Source: Bacillota bacterium (GTDB lineage Bacteria > Bacillota > Clostridia > Christensenellales > UMGS416). Taken from it: a stretch of DNA of 55,588 nt. The DNA is taken from positions 1 through 55,588 of the forward strand of contig JAEZSE010000048.1 in assembly GCA_023421955.1 (NCBI GenBank), given 5' to 3'. Under the pieces are notes generated by a model. The model searched no databases. It was not told the origin of the DNA and worked only from the letters and a program-made list of their open reading frames with translations. Numbering within the stretch: the stretch's first letter is position 1; each line of letters begins with the position of its first letter. This document shows positions 33,439-41,186 of the stretch, one piece after another. A program made the translations under genes and the position numbers.

Positions 33439-33828
33439 TTACCTGTTTTGTAGAATCAAGCACAAGTATATGAGGGTGAGAAAAACCAACACATATACCA
33501 AAAACAAAGCTCGGTTATTTCTCTTGATGACACGCACAGCGGGGTCAGACTCCAGCTCACGGGAAAAGAGGAAGGCAAAAAAACTGGACGGGTGAAGGAT
33601 TTGGTCGTATGCAAAAACCCCCCACTGCTCTTTCCGGTTGTTGAACATATAGTTGATCATATAACGCCGTTCAATGCCTATTGTAATCGCACCAGCCGCA
33701 ATCACTAACCAAACTGGAACAAACAAATCCCGAGCAAAACTCTGGGTATGCGTGCTTGTATAAAAGACAAAGAAGCCAAGATAGACCGCACCGATGATCC
33801 AATACACATAGCCATGATAACGAACCAT
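33439..33828 (-). CDS. Small membrane protein, paralogue family member 3
   Basis: 129 residues. The ATG at 33828 has AGGGGAG six bases upstream. It starts MVRYHGYVYWIIGAVYLGFFVFY. A second helix lies at about 37-55. The loop has FAYDQILHPSSFFAFLFSRELESDPAVRVIKRNNR and the last helix is LFLVYVLVFLTLIYLCLIL. The S(R/E)ELESDP...KRNNR block aligns with the other three copies. Function unknown. A role at the membrane as part of a related set is all that can be said. Confidence 0.7.
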   Translation of the reverse strand: MVRYHGYVYWIIGAVYLGFFVFYTSTHTQSFARDLFVPVWLVIAAGAITIGIERRYMINYMFNNRKEQWGVFAYDQILHPSSFFAFLFSRELESDPAVRVIKRNNRALFLVYVLVFLTLIYLCLILQNR

Positions 33829-33867
33829 GTTTGCTCCCCTTGCCTTAATGAAATAGGCACGCCGTCC

Positions 33868-34278
33868 CTAATGGTGCATTTGGGCTCCAGACGAAAACAC
33901 AATCAACGCTATAGAAACTATGAAGGCAACCATCGTTGCGCTAGCAGCGATCGTCACATGCCGGTTGTTTCGCTTATGCAGTTTCATTTCAGGGTCATCG
34001 TCCAGCTTGTCGGAGAATACGAAATCGACCATTCTCCAATCCCGGTGATACCAGTCGCTGTTGATTGCGTCCATTGTGTCGCGATGATACCAATTTAAAT
34101 TTGAAAGAAGGTTATCCATTTCGATGCGTGCGAATATCCCAAATACCAGCACTGACGCAAAAAAGGAGATGATCGTCACAATTGCGTTCTCAAATATGAA
34201 TGTTGCCAAGTAGTAGAGCAAACAAAAGAATAAGAAACAGGCCCAATAGATCCAGCCGCGAAACCGGGAATCGTTCAT
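33868..34278 (-). CDS. Small membrane protein, paralogue family member 4
   Basis: 136 residues from the ATG at 34278 with AGGAGGGCGG upstream; the longer ORF start is rejected. Helices at about 7-27 and 34-52. The loop contains a local duplication (NWYHRDTMDAINSDWYHRDW) and FVFSDKLDDDPEMKLHKRNNR, then a last helix (IAASATMVAFIVSIALIVF). It is the first gene of the set on the minus strand. A TATAAT lies at 34331-34336 inside TATGCTATAATAACAAT, also present before the acetyltransferase and hydrolase cassettes at 35-38 kb. Confidence 0.7.
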   Translation of the reverse strand: MNDSRFRGWIYWACFLFFCLLYYLATFIFENAIVTIISFFASVLVFGIFARIEMDNLLSNLNWYHRDTMDAINSDWYHRDWRMVDFVFSDKLDDDPEMKLHKRNNRHVTIAASATMVAFIVSIALIVFSSGAQMHH

Positions 34279-34391
34279 GAGACCGCCCTCCTGCAACAAC
34301 CATGAAGCCATGCCCATTCAACTGATTGTTATTATAGCATACGATTGCATTGCAGGAAGGCAATCTGCGCCCAAATGACGCTTTCTGTGCT

Positions 34392-35090
34392 TCAAAACAG
34401 CCCCAGCACCCACTCCACCAACGGCATCACCGCGATGGGCAAGAAGATCGCCGGCAGGATATTGGCCACCTCCAGCTTTTTGATGCCAAGCATGTTGATT
34501 GAGAGCGCCATCAGGGCCACGCCGCCCACGGCAGCCATCTCGGAAACCAGCGCATCGCCCAGCAGCGGCCGCAGCGCCGAAGCCGCCAGCGCGATGCCGC
34601 CTTGGTAAAGCAGCACCGGAATCGCCGAGGCGATCACGCCCACGCCCAGCTTGCTGGCAAAGAAGATCGCGGTGACGCCGTCCATCACAGACTTGATGAA
34701 GATGATCGAGTGGTCGTTTTCAATGCCGCCCTGGATGGAGCCGGTGATCGCCATCGCCCCAACGCAATAGAGCAGCGTGCAGGAGGAAAAGCCTTCGGCG
34801 AAGCTGCCCGCGCCTCGCATGCGCGTCTGCAGCCGCTCGCCCAGTTTCACCAGCCCCCGGTCGATGTTGAGCCAGGTGCCCAGCAGCGTGCCCAGGATCA
34901 CGCTGACCACGGTGACCAGCGCCTGCGTGGTTTTCATCACGTTGGCCACGCCCAGCGCCAGCACAATGAGCGCCACGCCGGTGATCACGGCGTCCATATA
35001 TTTTTCCTTCATGCCCTTGCGGAATAGGAAGCCCAGCGCGCCGCACAGCACGATGGCGGCGGCGTTGACCAAGGCGCCGGTCAGTGGCAT
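34392..35090 (-). CDS. DUF554 family membrane protein
   Basis: 232 residues with about seven hydrophobic helices. Begins MPLTGALVNAAAIVLCGALGFL, includes the family pattern VILGTLLGTWLNIDRGLVKLG and CTLLYCVGAMAITGSIQ, and ends LPAIFLPIAVMPLVEWVLGLF. DUF554 proteins (YdfK-like) are membrane proteins of unknown, possibly transport-related, function. The ATG at 35090 has GAGGAG upstream. Its upstream leader (35124-35235) is copied at 35906-36027 and in truncated form at 37033-37050. It was probably the original neighbour of the exporter gene before the cargo genes entered between them. Confidence 0.88.
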   Translation of the reverse strand: MPLTGALVNAAAIVLCGALGFLFRKGMKEKYMDAVITGVALIVLALGVANVMKTTQALVTVVSVILGTLLGTWLNIDRGLVKLGERLQTRMRGAGSFAEGFSSCTLLYCVGAMAITGSIQGGIENDHSIIFIKSVMDGVTAIFFASKLGVGVIASAIPVLLYQGGIALAASALRPLLGDALVSEMAAVGGVALMALSINMLGIKKLEVANILPAIFLPIAVMPLVEWVLGLF

Positions 35091-35123
35091 ATGGCAGTCT
35101 CCTCAGTGAAAATGTTGATGTGG

Positions 35124-35235
35124 TTGGGCCGAATGGCCAATAAGGCATAGTGTAATGACTTTATGGGAATAAAGCAATAGAGCGCCGGGGCATAGTATGA
35201 TCTGATCGGATTTTGTCGGCTTTCTGTTATGCTTA
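35124..35235. repeat. Left-flank repeat (R1) upstream of the DUF554 gene
   Basis: Contains TTGGGCC, GCATAGTGTAATGACTTTAT and GGAATAAAGCAATAGAGCGC. The same stretch recurs at 35906-36027, where it is fused to a copy of the right-flank repeat (R4 type). Confidence 0.9.
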
Positions 35236-35245
35236 TACTACGTGG

Positions 35246-35743
35246 TTACAGCTTTTTATACATGAACACTTGTCCCTCGTCGTTAATACCATTTAGACCT
35301 GGCAGTAAAGCCACGGGAACGAATTTACTCTTAATATAAAACATCATTGAATCGTCGTTCGCAGTATATGTATCCGTGTAAATACATTCTCCGCCGTTAG
35401 ACTTTATTCTTTTACATGCTTCTTCAAGAAGTGTCGTTCCAATACCTTGTCGTTGAAACTTATCAAACAACCCGCAGGAAATGATATGCGCATCTTTACC
35501 TGAAAAAGTTACATCTTCTAATCCAGTGTCATGTTTGTACCAAAAGAACCCTATTGGTTCATTTTCATCAGTATATGCGCAAAGCGCCACGCTAAACAGT
35601 TCATAGGTTACATGAATTTTTTTCTTTACCCACTCCACATGTTGCCTATTCTGAGGGTTATATTTATCCGCATACCATAAATCTACAATAATTGGAAAGA
35701 AATCATTTACGAATTGATTTTCAGTGCATTCTATTATCTTCAT
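35246..35743 (-). CDS. GNAT-family acetyltransferase (cassette gene 1)
   Basis: 165 residues from the ATG at 35743. Acetyl-CoA-binding GNAT fold: IGFFWYKHD strand, then LFDKFQRQGIGTTLLEEACKRIKS with the Q/RxxGxG/A motif (QRQGIG), and a TDTYTANDDSMMFYIKSKFVPV C-terminal part. The substrate is unknown. The gene is AT-rich compared with DUF554. Its ribosome binding site is weak. A TATAAT (35817-35822, minus strand) in the repeat just upstream probably drives it. It is the cargo nearest DUF554, between R1 and the chimeric repeat R2. Confidence 0.85.
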   Translation of the reverse strand: MKIIECTENQFVNDFFPIIVDLWYADKYNPQNRQHVEWVKKKIHVTYELFSVALCAYTDENEPIGFFWYKHDTGLEDVTFSGKDAHIISCGLFDKFQRQGIGTTLLEEACKRIKSNGGECIYTDTYTANDDSMMFYIKSKFVPVALLPGLNGINDEGQVFMYKKL

Positions 35744-35760
35744 GCTTGCGCTACCATCCC

Positions 35761-36027
35761 TAATATAAATACTCCGAAGTTCAGAACCACCCGATAAATT
35801 GCCGGTATCTATTGTTATTATAACATAGGGGAGTAGAGGCCGCCCCATTCTAATATCAGAATGCATACTTGCGCAAACAAATGAGAAGGTAGCAGTGCCA
35901 AAACCTTGGGCCGGATGGCCGGTAAAGCATAGTGTAATGACTTTATGGGAATAAAGCAATAGAGCGCCGGAGTATATCATGATTTGACCGGTAAGTTGGA
36001 ATTTGTCGGCTTCCTGTTGTGCTCATA
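35761..36027. repeat. Chimeric cassette separator R2 (R4-type joined to R1-type)
   Basis: 35761-35905 copies the sequence next to the exporter gene (37621-37767): CTCCGAAGTTCAGAACCACC, the TATAAT region and half of the exporter terminator stem. 35906-36027 copies the DUF554 leader (35124-35235). So the right flank of the locus is joined directly to its left flank, the form expected at the closing point of a circle or of a tandem duplication. Confidence 0.9.
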
Positions 36028-36856
36028 ACATACTCAACCAATCAATAGTTAAGCGTAGAGCTTTTTTCCTCGATATACTGCACTCTGCTTGTTTGCTTCT
36101 TTCCACCCTGTATGCAAACCTGGCTATTGTTTTGACTGGCCATAAAATATGGCTTGCTTGGCTAAACACTTCATATTGAAACGGAAAATGAAACTGTCTT
36201 TGCTTTAAGCGTGTCACAATCATTTCACTCATTTTTGCTGAGGGCCATTGTGCATCCTCTTTTGCCGCAAGCAATAAAATCGGACCGTTGATTTTTTCTA
36301 CCTTGATTGTGTTGTCCTCGTCTTTCTTGTTAGCAATAACCGATAAATATTGTGGGGTAAAGCCAAACTGATGTGTTTTTAATAGGTTCTTAATAATACT
36401 TACCTCAACACCATCAAAATCTGCAAACGGTAATGGTTTCCCTTGCCATTGCCAACTTGAAAGCCCGTTGTATCTTGGCTTAGCAATTCCCTCAAATACA
36501 CAGCAGGCAGGTGATACGGCTATGACAAATTCTATTTCGGGCAAAATGCTGGCTGCGGTTAATGCAAACTCAGCTCCCTTTGACACTCCGTAAATTCCGA
36601 TTTTTTTATATCCTTGTGTTTTCAACTCCGCGGCTGCATCTTGGATTATTTCAATGGGAATGAGAGAAAGCGTTTTCGATAATCCTTTCTTACCCCAATA
36701 AGCAAGCGAATAGGAGGAAATTCCATTGGAAGAAAGAGTTTGTGCAATTCTGTTTGCCCATATGCTTCCACCATCGCTGCCTGTTATCACAATTACAGCC
36801 TTTGTCATATCGGAGGTGGCATACAGCTTTCCATAATATGACTTTGCATTTGACAT
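36023..36856 (-). CDS. Alpha/beta hydrolase of the BAAT/acyl-CoA thioesterase C-terminal type (cassette gene 2)
   Basis: 277 residues from the ATG at 36856 with GGAGGG eight bases upstream. VIVITGSDGGSIWANRIAQTLSSNGISSYSLAYWG opens the hydrolase fold. IGIYGVSKGAEFAL holds the nucleophile Ser in GxSxG. LLLAAKEDAQWPS gives the Asp and SQASHILWP the His of the triad. The layout is that of the bile-acid-CoA acyltransferase/dienelactone-like group (PF08840 type); the substrate cannot be predicted. AT-rich. It lies between separators R2 and R3 and has its own TATAAT (36934-36939) in R3. Confidence 0.82.
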   Translation of the reverse strand: MSNAKSYYGKLYATSDMTKAVIVITGSDGGSIWANRIAQTLSSNGISSYSLAYWGKKGLSKTLSLIPIEIIQDAAAELKTQGYKKIGIYGVSKGAEFALTAASILPEIEFVIAVSPACCVFEGIAKPRYNGLSSWQWQGKPLPFADFDGVEVSIIKNLLKTHQFGFTPQYLSVIANKKDEDNTIKVEKINGPILLLAAKEDAQWPSAKMSEMIVTRLKQRQFHFPFQYEVFSQASHILWPVKTIARFAYRVERSKQAECSISRKKALRLTIDWLSML

Positions 36857-36880
36857 CCCGGCATCCCTCCGTTTGGCCAA

Positions 36881-37052
36881 ATATAAATACTCCGAAGTCA
36901 TAGCCACCCAGAAAATTCCTTTTTTCTATTGCTATTATAGCATAGGGGACAGGGTCTTGCCCCGGTTAGCTGCATATTGTATCAAAATGTAATGCTTGCG
37001 CGAGCAGAAGAAAAGGCAGCAGGGCCAGAACCTTGGGCCGGATGCCCGGTGC
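36881..37052. repeat. Chimeric cassette separator R3
   Basis: 36881-37032 is a diverged copy of the right-flank repeat R4. It ends at the same half-terminator (GAACC) as R2 and is joined to the same DUF554-leader start (TTGGGCCGGATG). The left-flank part stops after about 18 bp. R2 and R3 therefore share one junction. Confidence 0.85.
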
Positions 37053-37055
37053 TTA

Positions 37056-37598
37056 CTAGATACCATTGCGGTATTCATCATCTGTTAAGCCGTATAGTAT
37101 TTCGTCATAATGCCTTCCATCCGTGAAAACAGTCTTTCTGAGCCGTCCTTCGACCGAAAGACCCAATTTCGCACAGAGTTTGTGTGATGAGGTATTATAT
37201 TCATATACACTGGCATTGAATTTGCAGCATCTCATTTGGTCAAAATAAAACTTCAATATGATCGATAATGCCTCATAGGCATATCCCCGCCGCTGGTATT
37301 CCGGCTTTATTGACAGACCACAGGTAAATACGCCCACACGCTTATCAATGATTGATGGAGATGCCATACCAACTTTGTTTCCATCTCTGTCTATGATGAT
37401 TAAAAACGGATTGTCATTGTCATTTCCCTTTTGTGATTGATGAAGAGCAAACTCCTTACACGCTTCAAGCGACATTGGTATTCTGATGTCTGCTTCATTT
37501 TTTTGGATTGTCGCATCTTGCAGGGATTCGTAAAAATATTCATAATCGTCAGGCTCCATTGCTCTCAATGTAACATTTTTACCTTGCCAATAATTCAT
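37056..37598 (-). CDS. GNAT-family acetyltransferase, RimJ/RimL-like (cassette gene 3)
   Basis: 180 residues. VTLRAMEPDDYEYFYE start, SIKPEYQRRGYAYEALSIILKFYF with the acetyl-CoA motif (QRRGYA), then NASVYEYNTSSHKLCAKLGLSVEGRLR, the standard N-S/A...KLG...EG pattern of RimJ/RimL-like N-acetyltransferases. It probably acetylates a protein N-terminus or small amine. AGGGCGG precedes the ATG. AT-rich. It is the cargo nearest the exporter gene; its leader is R4 with a TATAAT at 37677-37682 on the minus strand. Confidence 0.88.
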   Translation of the reverse strand: MNYWQGKNVTLRAMEPDDYEYFYESLQDATIQKNEADIRIPMSLEACKEFALHQSQKGNDNDNPFLIIIDRDGNKVGMASPSIIDKRVGVFTCGLSIKPEYQRRGYAYEALSIILKFYFDQMRCCKFNASVYEYNTSSHKLCAKLGLSVEGRLRKTVFTDGRHYDEILYGLTDDEYRNGI

Positions 37599-37620
37599 AC
37601 GTACACCGCCCTAAGTTACC

Positions 37621-37772
37621 TAATATAAACACTCCGAAGTTCAGAACCACCCGATAAATTCCCGGTCTCTATTGTTATTATAGCATAGAGGAGTGGGAGG
37701 ATGCCCCATTTTGATATCAGAATGCATACTTGCTCGAACAGAAGAATAGGTAGCAGGGCAGAACCTGCTACC
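37621..37772. repeat. Right-flank repeat (R4) next to the exporter gene, including its terminator
   Basis: Reference copy for the separators R2 and R3. It contains CTCCGAAGTTCAGAACCACC, TATAAT on the minus strand, and at its right end the complete hairpin GGTAGCAGG/CCTGCTACC (37749-37772). On the minus strand the hairpin is followed by a T-rich stretch and terminates the exporter gene. R2 and R3 keep only one arm of this hairpin. Confidence 0.9.
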
Positions 37773-37825
37773 TATTGGAGTTCCAAGTGACTGCCACCCG
37801 TTTGCGGGGCGCTTCTTCGTTGAGG

Positions 37826-40057
37826 TTACGCCGCCGCTTGCTCGAGCACTTGCTTCTTTTTGGACTTGTAGAACGCCAGCGCAATCGCGGCGATGGCGGC
37901 GGAGATCGCGGTGAACACAAACATCGAGCGGAAGCCGCTGCTGATGCCGGACTGGAACGCCGACTCGAGCTGCGGCGCCATGGTGCCCAGTGTGCCCAGA
38001 TAGTCGTTTTTGGCTGAGGCAAACGCGCCGGGCACGCTGTTTTTCAGCTGAGCCATCTTGTCCAGGAGGGCCGCCAGCTGCTTGCGGCCTTCCTCCATGC
38101 CCGCCAAGGCCTGCTCCATACCGGCCTTCTTGCCCTGCGTTTCAGCCAGCGACTGCACAAGCTCTGCCTTCTTGGCCTCTGCCTGGGCCAGTGCCGCTTC
38201 CAGGCCGGCTTTCTTGCCCTGCAAGGCACCTGCTGCAGAGGGGTCCGCGGCGGCGATCTGCGCTTCCACGGCGGCGAGGGCGCCCTTGAGCTCCTCCACG
38301 CCGCGGCTGGCGCCGGCAATGCCGTCATTCATGCCGGCGATGGCCTGCGTGACACCATCCAGCCCCTGCTTCATCTCGTTGATCTTGCCGTCCAGTGCGG
38401 TCAAGCCGGTGTTCATGTTGTCAATGCCGGTCTGCACGCCGTTTTGTATCTTTTCGATCACCGGCGGCGTGTATTGGTCAAACATCCTTGAGGCCAGCGC
38501 CTGCACCCGCACGGTGATGTTGGTCACGTCGGCGGTTTTCATGCTCTCCACCAGGTCGTCCGGCAAGGTGCCGCCGCTCATGTTGAAGTCCATATTTGCC
38601 GGCGCGGAGAAATCGGGGATCTGCGCATCGCCCATCATCGCAGACATGTTGGGATCAGCCTTGAGCTTGTTGAAGTCTTGGGTAAGCTCCTCCGCCAGCG
38701 CGAGCTTCGGCGCCTGCGGCTGGGGTAGCATTGCCATCAGGCTGTCCTGCGTGGCAAGGCCCGCCTGGGCCAGAAAACCCACCATGATCGCCGGGGCGAT
38801 CGCCGTGCCCACCGAGCGGATCAGCGAGAGCGCCGCCAACGCCGAATTGGATTCCTCCTTGGCGGTGTTGTCCAGCATCATGTAATTGAGCGGTGTGCCC
38901 ATCGTGAAGCCCAGCCCGAAGCCGATCAGCACCAGGCTTGCAATCACGGTGAGCCAGTTGCCGTTGTTCACGGCCACCAGCGCCAGGAACAACGCGCCGG
39001 CCAGCGTGACGCCAAAGCCCAGGAAGAGCACCTTTTTCGGGCCGACGCGGTCAATCAGCACGCCGCTTAGGGGCGCCGCCACACCGGCGAACACGCCCAG
39101 GATCGCCACGAAGTAGCCGCCGCTGCCGGTGGCAATCCGCAAGGCGTTCTCCGCAAACTGCGGCACAAACACCATGCCCATCATGCATATGCCCACCAGA
39201 AAGCTCAGGATCATCGTGACCAGTATGGCGCGCTGCGAGAAGTAGCGCAATGCCAGGATCGGGTCCTCCGCCCGGCGTTCGGTCAGGATGAAGAGCGGCA
39301 GCAGCACTACGAACACGATCAAAAACGGATAAACACTGGGGGACACAATGGAGCCCCCAAAGTTCATGTAGTCGATGTTTTTGAGGCCATAGAGCAGGCT
39401 CAGCACCATTGCCACCAGAAGCACCGTGCCTGTTTTGTCGATCTTCTTCACGTGCTCGGCGCTGGTGTTGGGCAGCGTGACCAGGCCCACCACGATGATG
39501 AAAATGCTGATCGGGATGTTCACATAAAAGAGCATCTGCCAGTTGTTGTTGCCGAAAGCGTTCAGGATCGCGCTGCCGATCGTGGAGCCCAGGATGTTGG
39601 CCACGCCATAGGTGCCGCCCACCAGGCCCAGCGCCATGCCGCGCTTTTCCGGCGGGAAGCTGGTGCCAAACTCCGCCGTGGCCACCGGCATAATGCCGCC
39701 GCCGCCCAACGCCTGCACCACGCGGCCCGCGAGCAGCAGCGGGAAGCTGCCGGCCAGGTTGGAAAGGCCGCAGATCAGCGAGCCCAGGCCAAACAGACCC
39801 ACGCTGGCCACATAGATGTATTTTCGGCCATAACGGTCCGCCAGCTTGCCGGAGATCGGGATCACCGCCGCGTAGGCCAGCGTGTAGATCGTGATCATCC
39901 AGATGCCGGTTTTTTCGTCCACGCCCAGCATGCCCTGGATGATGGTGCGGGCCGGCGACACAATGCCGGTGTCAATGGCCCCCATGAAAATGCCCAGCAG
40001 GTAGACCGCCATGATCCACCCCAGCCGGGACCGCCCTTTGGTTTGTTGATCCGCCAT
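37826..40057 (-). CDS. DHA2-type MFS exporter with a long coiled-coil insertion
   Basis: 743 residues against about 480-520 for ordinary EmrB/QacA drug exporters. The first 450 residues have about 13 helices with the MFS loop GKLADRYGRKYIYV and the motif-C-like GGTYGVANILGSTIG. Then comes a long hydrophilic stretch (about 450-715), much of it helical and coiled-coil (GKINEMKQGLDGVTQ, AAVEAQIAAADPSA, AEAKKAELVQSLAETQGKKAG). A last membrane helix (FVFTAISAAIAAIALAFY) follows with a basic tail. The insertion is probably outside the cell if the usual topology holds. GGAGG precedes the ATG. A palindrome matching the one before tetR lies 18 bp upstream, so TetR very likely controls it. Confidence 0.9.
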   Translation of the reverse strand: MADQQTKGRSRLGWIMAVYLLGIFMGAIDTGIVSPARTIIQGMLGVDEKTGIWMITIYTLAYAAVIPISGKLADRYGRKYIYVASVGLFGLGSLICGLSNLAGSFPLLLAGRVVQALGGGGIMPVATAEFGTSFPPEKRGMALGLVGGTYGVANILGSTIGSAILNAFGNNNWQMLFYVNIPISIFIIVVGLVTLPNTSAEHVKKIDKTGTVLLVAMVLSLLYGLKNIDYMNFGGSIVSPSVYPFLIVFVVLLPLFILTERRAEDPILALRYFSQRAILVTMILSFLVGICMMGMVFVPQFAENALRIATGSGGYFVAILGVFAGVAAPLSGVLIDRVGPKKVLFLGFGVTLAGALFLALVAVNNGNWLTVIASLVLIGFGLGFTMGTPLNYMMLDNTAKEESNSALAALSLIRSVGTAIAPAIMVGFLAQAGLATQDSLMAMLPQPQAPKLALAEELTQDFNKLKADPNMSAMMGDAQIPDFSAPANMDFNMSGGTLPDDLVESMKTADVTNITVRVQALASRMFDQYTPPVIEKIQNGVQTGIDNMNTGLTALDGKINEMKQGLDGVTQAIAGMNDGIAGASRGVEELKGALAAVEAQIAAADPSAAGALQGKKAGLEAALAQAEAKKAELVQSLAETQGKKAGMEQALAGMEEGRKQLAALLDKMAQLKNSVPGAFASAKNDYLGTLGTMAPQLESAFQSGISSGFRSMFVFTAISAAIAAIALAFYKSKKKQVLEQAAA

Positions 40058-40073
40058 AATGCCTCCAATTAAT

Positions 40074-40088
40074 ATGAACCATGTTCAT
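40074..40088. promoter_or_regulatory. Predicted TetR operator before the exporter gene
   Basis: Perfect palindrome ATGAAC-CAT-GTTCAT between tetR and the exporter. Its TGAAC-N3-GTTCA core is repeated before tetR (40661-40673). Confidence 0.75.
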
Positions 40089-40105
40089 AATATACATAAA
40101 AAAAT

Positions 40106-40645
40106 TTATGCCAGCAGCTTGTCCAGGATGTTTTGGATGGTCTGACCATGGTCCTCCGCACCGGCGGAGTAACTCATAAACAATCTGGATATGCAGTCCG
40201 CCAGCCATTCCTGTTGGTCTCTGGAGCGGTTTGTCAGCACCAGGGCCACCGTGTCGATGACCTGCCGGCGCACCACTGAGCGCTGCGCCAGCGCCCCGCG
40301 CACCTCATCGCAGTCCATCGATTGCGGCAGCTCGTGCATCAGCATGCTGTGCTTGCCGCGCATGAATGCGCACATCTCGCCATACAGGCCCAGCAGGCGC
40401 TCCCGCTCCGGCATGCTTTGCCGGGCAATCTGCGCCATCCGGCGCAGGTGAACCTCCCAGTCGGCGCGCAGGATGGCGGCCACCATCTGCTGCTTGGAGG
40501 GAAAGTAGTTATACAGCGTGCCCACGCCGATGCCGCAGTGGGCTGCCACGGCGCGCATGGAAAACTCCTGGTAGCCGCTTTCGTCCAACAAGTCGCGGCC
40601 CACCATCAAGATTTCCTCATGCAGGTTCGGCAAGATCTTTGGCAA
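40106..40645 (-). CDS. TetR-family repressor of the adjacent exporter
   Basis: 179 residues. The N-terminal helix-turn-helix has FSMRAVAAHCGIGVGTLYNYFPSKQQMVAAIL, standard for TetR proteins. The C-terminal ligand domain is variable as usual. The TTG start at 40645 follows AAGGAG at seven bases. The exporter starts 48 bp downstream on the same strand. Two TGAAC-N3-GTTCA palindromes, one at the tetR promoter and one before the exporter, indicate autoregulation and control of the exporter, released by a compound that binds TetR, perhaps an exported toxic compound. Confidence 0.92.
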   Translation of the reverse strand: MPKILPNLHEEILMVGRDLLDESGYQEFSMRAVAAHCGIGVGTLYNYFPSKQQMVAAILRADWEVHLRRMAQIARQSMPERERLLGLYGEMCAFMRGKHSMLMHELPQSMDCDEVRGALAQRSVVRRQVIDTVALVLTNRSRDQQEWLADCISRLFMSYSAGAEDHGQTIQNILDKLLA

Positions 40646-40660
40646 GGGGGTCTCCTTTTG

Positions 40661-40707
40661 TGAACCGGGTTCATTAAGAATTATACTCTTGTTTATCCGG
40701 CAGTCAA
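40661..40707 (-). promoter_or_regulatory. tetR promoter with operator
   Basis: Read on the minus strand: -35 TTGACT (40702-40707), a 16-bp spacer, -10 TATAAT (40680-40685), then the palindrome TGAACCGGGTTCA (40661-40673) over the expected transcript start. This is the classical position for repression. Confidence 0.8.
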
Positions 40708-40788
40708 GCGGGAATTCTTGTTGATCGCATGGCAGGCGAGAGAATTTTCATGTCTGATTTCGTATTTTTATGCGCGGTTTTCTTCCGC

Positions 40789-40830
40789 TTATATAACATA
40801 CTTTATTCTTCTCTCTATATGTTATATAAT
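40789..40830. promoter_or_regulatory. Perfect 12-bp inverted repeat over the remB-gyrB promoter
   Basis: Arms TTATATAACATA (40789-40800) and TATGTTATATAA (40818-40829), spaced by 17 bp. The right arm overlaps a TATAAT (40825-40830) about 50 bp upstream of remB. It may be an operator or a supercoiling-sensitive cruciform. The -35 is weak (TTTATT). Confidence 0.6.
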
Positions 40831-40877
40831 ATATAGGTTGGGACACACTGATTATTGGCAGGAAAAGGAAGTTAAGC

Positions 40878-41186
40878 ATGCTGCTGCACCTGGGCGGTGA
40901 TTGGGCCGCAAACTCCCGCCGCATCATCGCCATATTGGACTACGGCACCGTGACCGGCAGCCGGGGCACCAAGCGCATGCTGCAGCGGGCGGAGAAGCAG
41001 GGCCTGCTGGAGCATATTGACGACGAGGCGGAGACCCGGTCCATTGTGCTGGTGGAAACACCCCGGGGCACCAGGCTTGTGCTTTCTCCCATTTCCGCCA
41101 CGGCTCTGAAGGGCCGCCTGGCCAACAACACAATCCTGTATGATTTTGCGGCCAACCCCGCCGCTTCCAATCGGAAAGGCAGATGA
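40878..41186 (+). CDS. remB: RemB/YaaB-type DUF370 protein
   Basis: 102 residues. Begins MLLHLGGDWAANSRRIIAILDYGTV; Bacillus RemB starts similarly with an HLG...IIAILD pattern. RemB is a small protein named for extracellular matrix regulation, encoded between recF and gyrB in Bacillus. The position directly before gyrB and the 4-nt overlap (ATGA) with it support the call. AGGAAG precedes the ATG. The C-terminal half (LSPISATALKGRL) is less conserved. recF, its usual upstream neighbour, is not present here. Confidence 0.82.
   Translation: MLLHLGGDWAANSRRIIAILDYGTVTGSRGTKRMLQRAEKQGLLEHIDDEAETRSIVLVETPRGTRLVLSPISATALKGRLANNTILYDFAANPAASNRKGR

Noticed and set aside
35761..37052. Integron attC sites between the cassette genes
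   Set aside because: The separators are copies of the outer host flanks in swapped order. I saw no GTTRRRY/RYYYAAC core pairs and no tyrosine recombinase gene.
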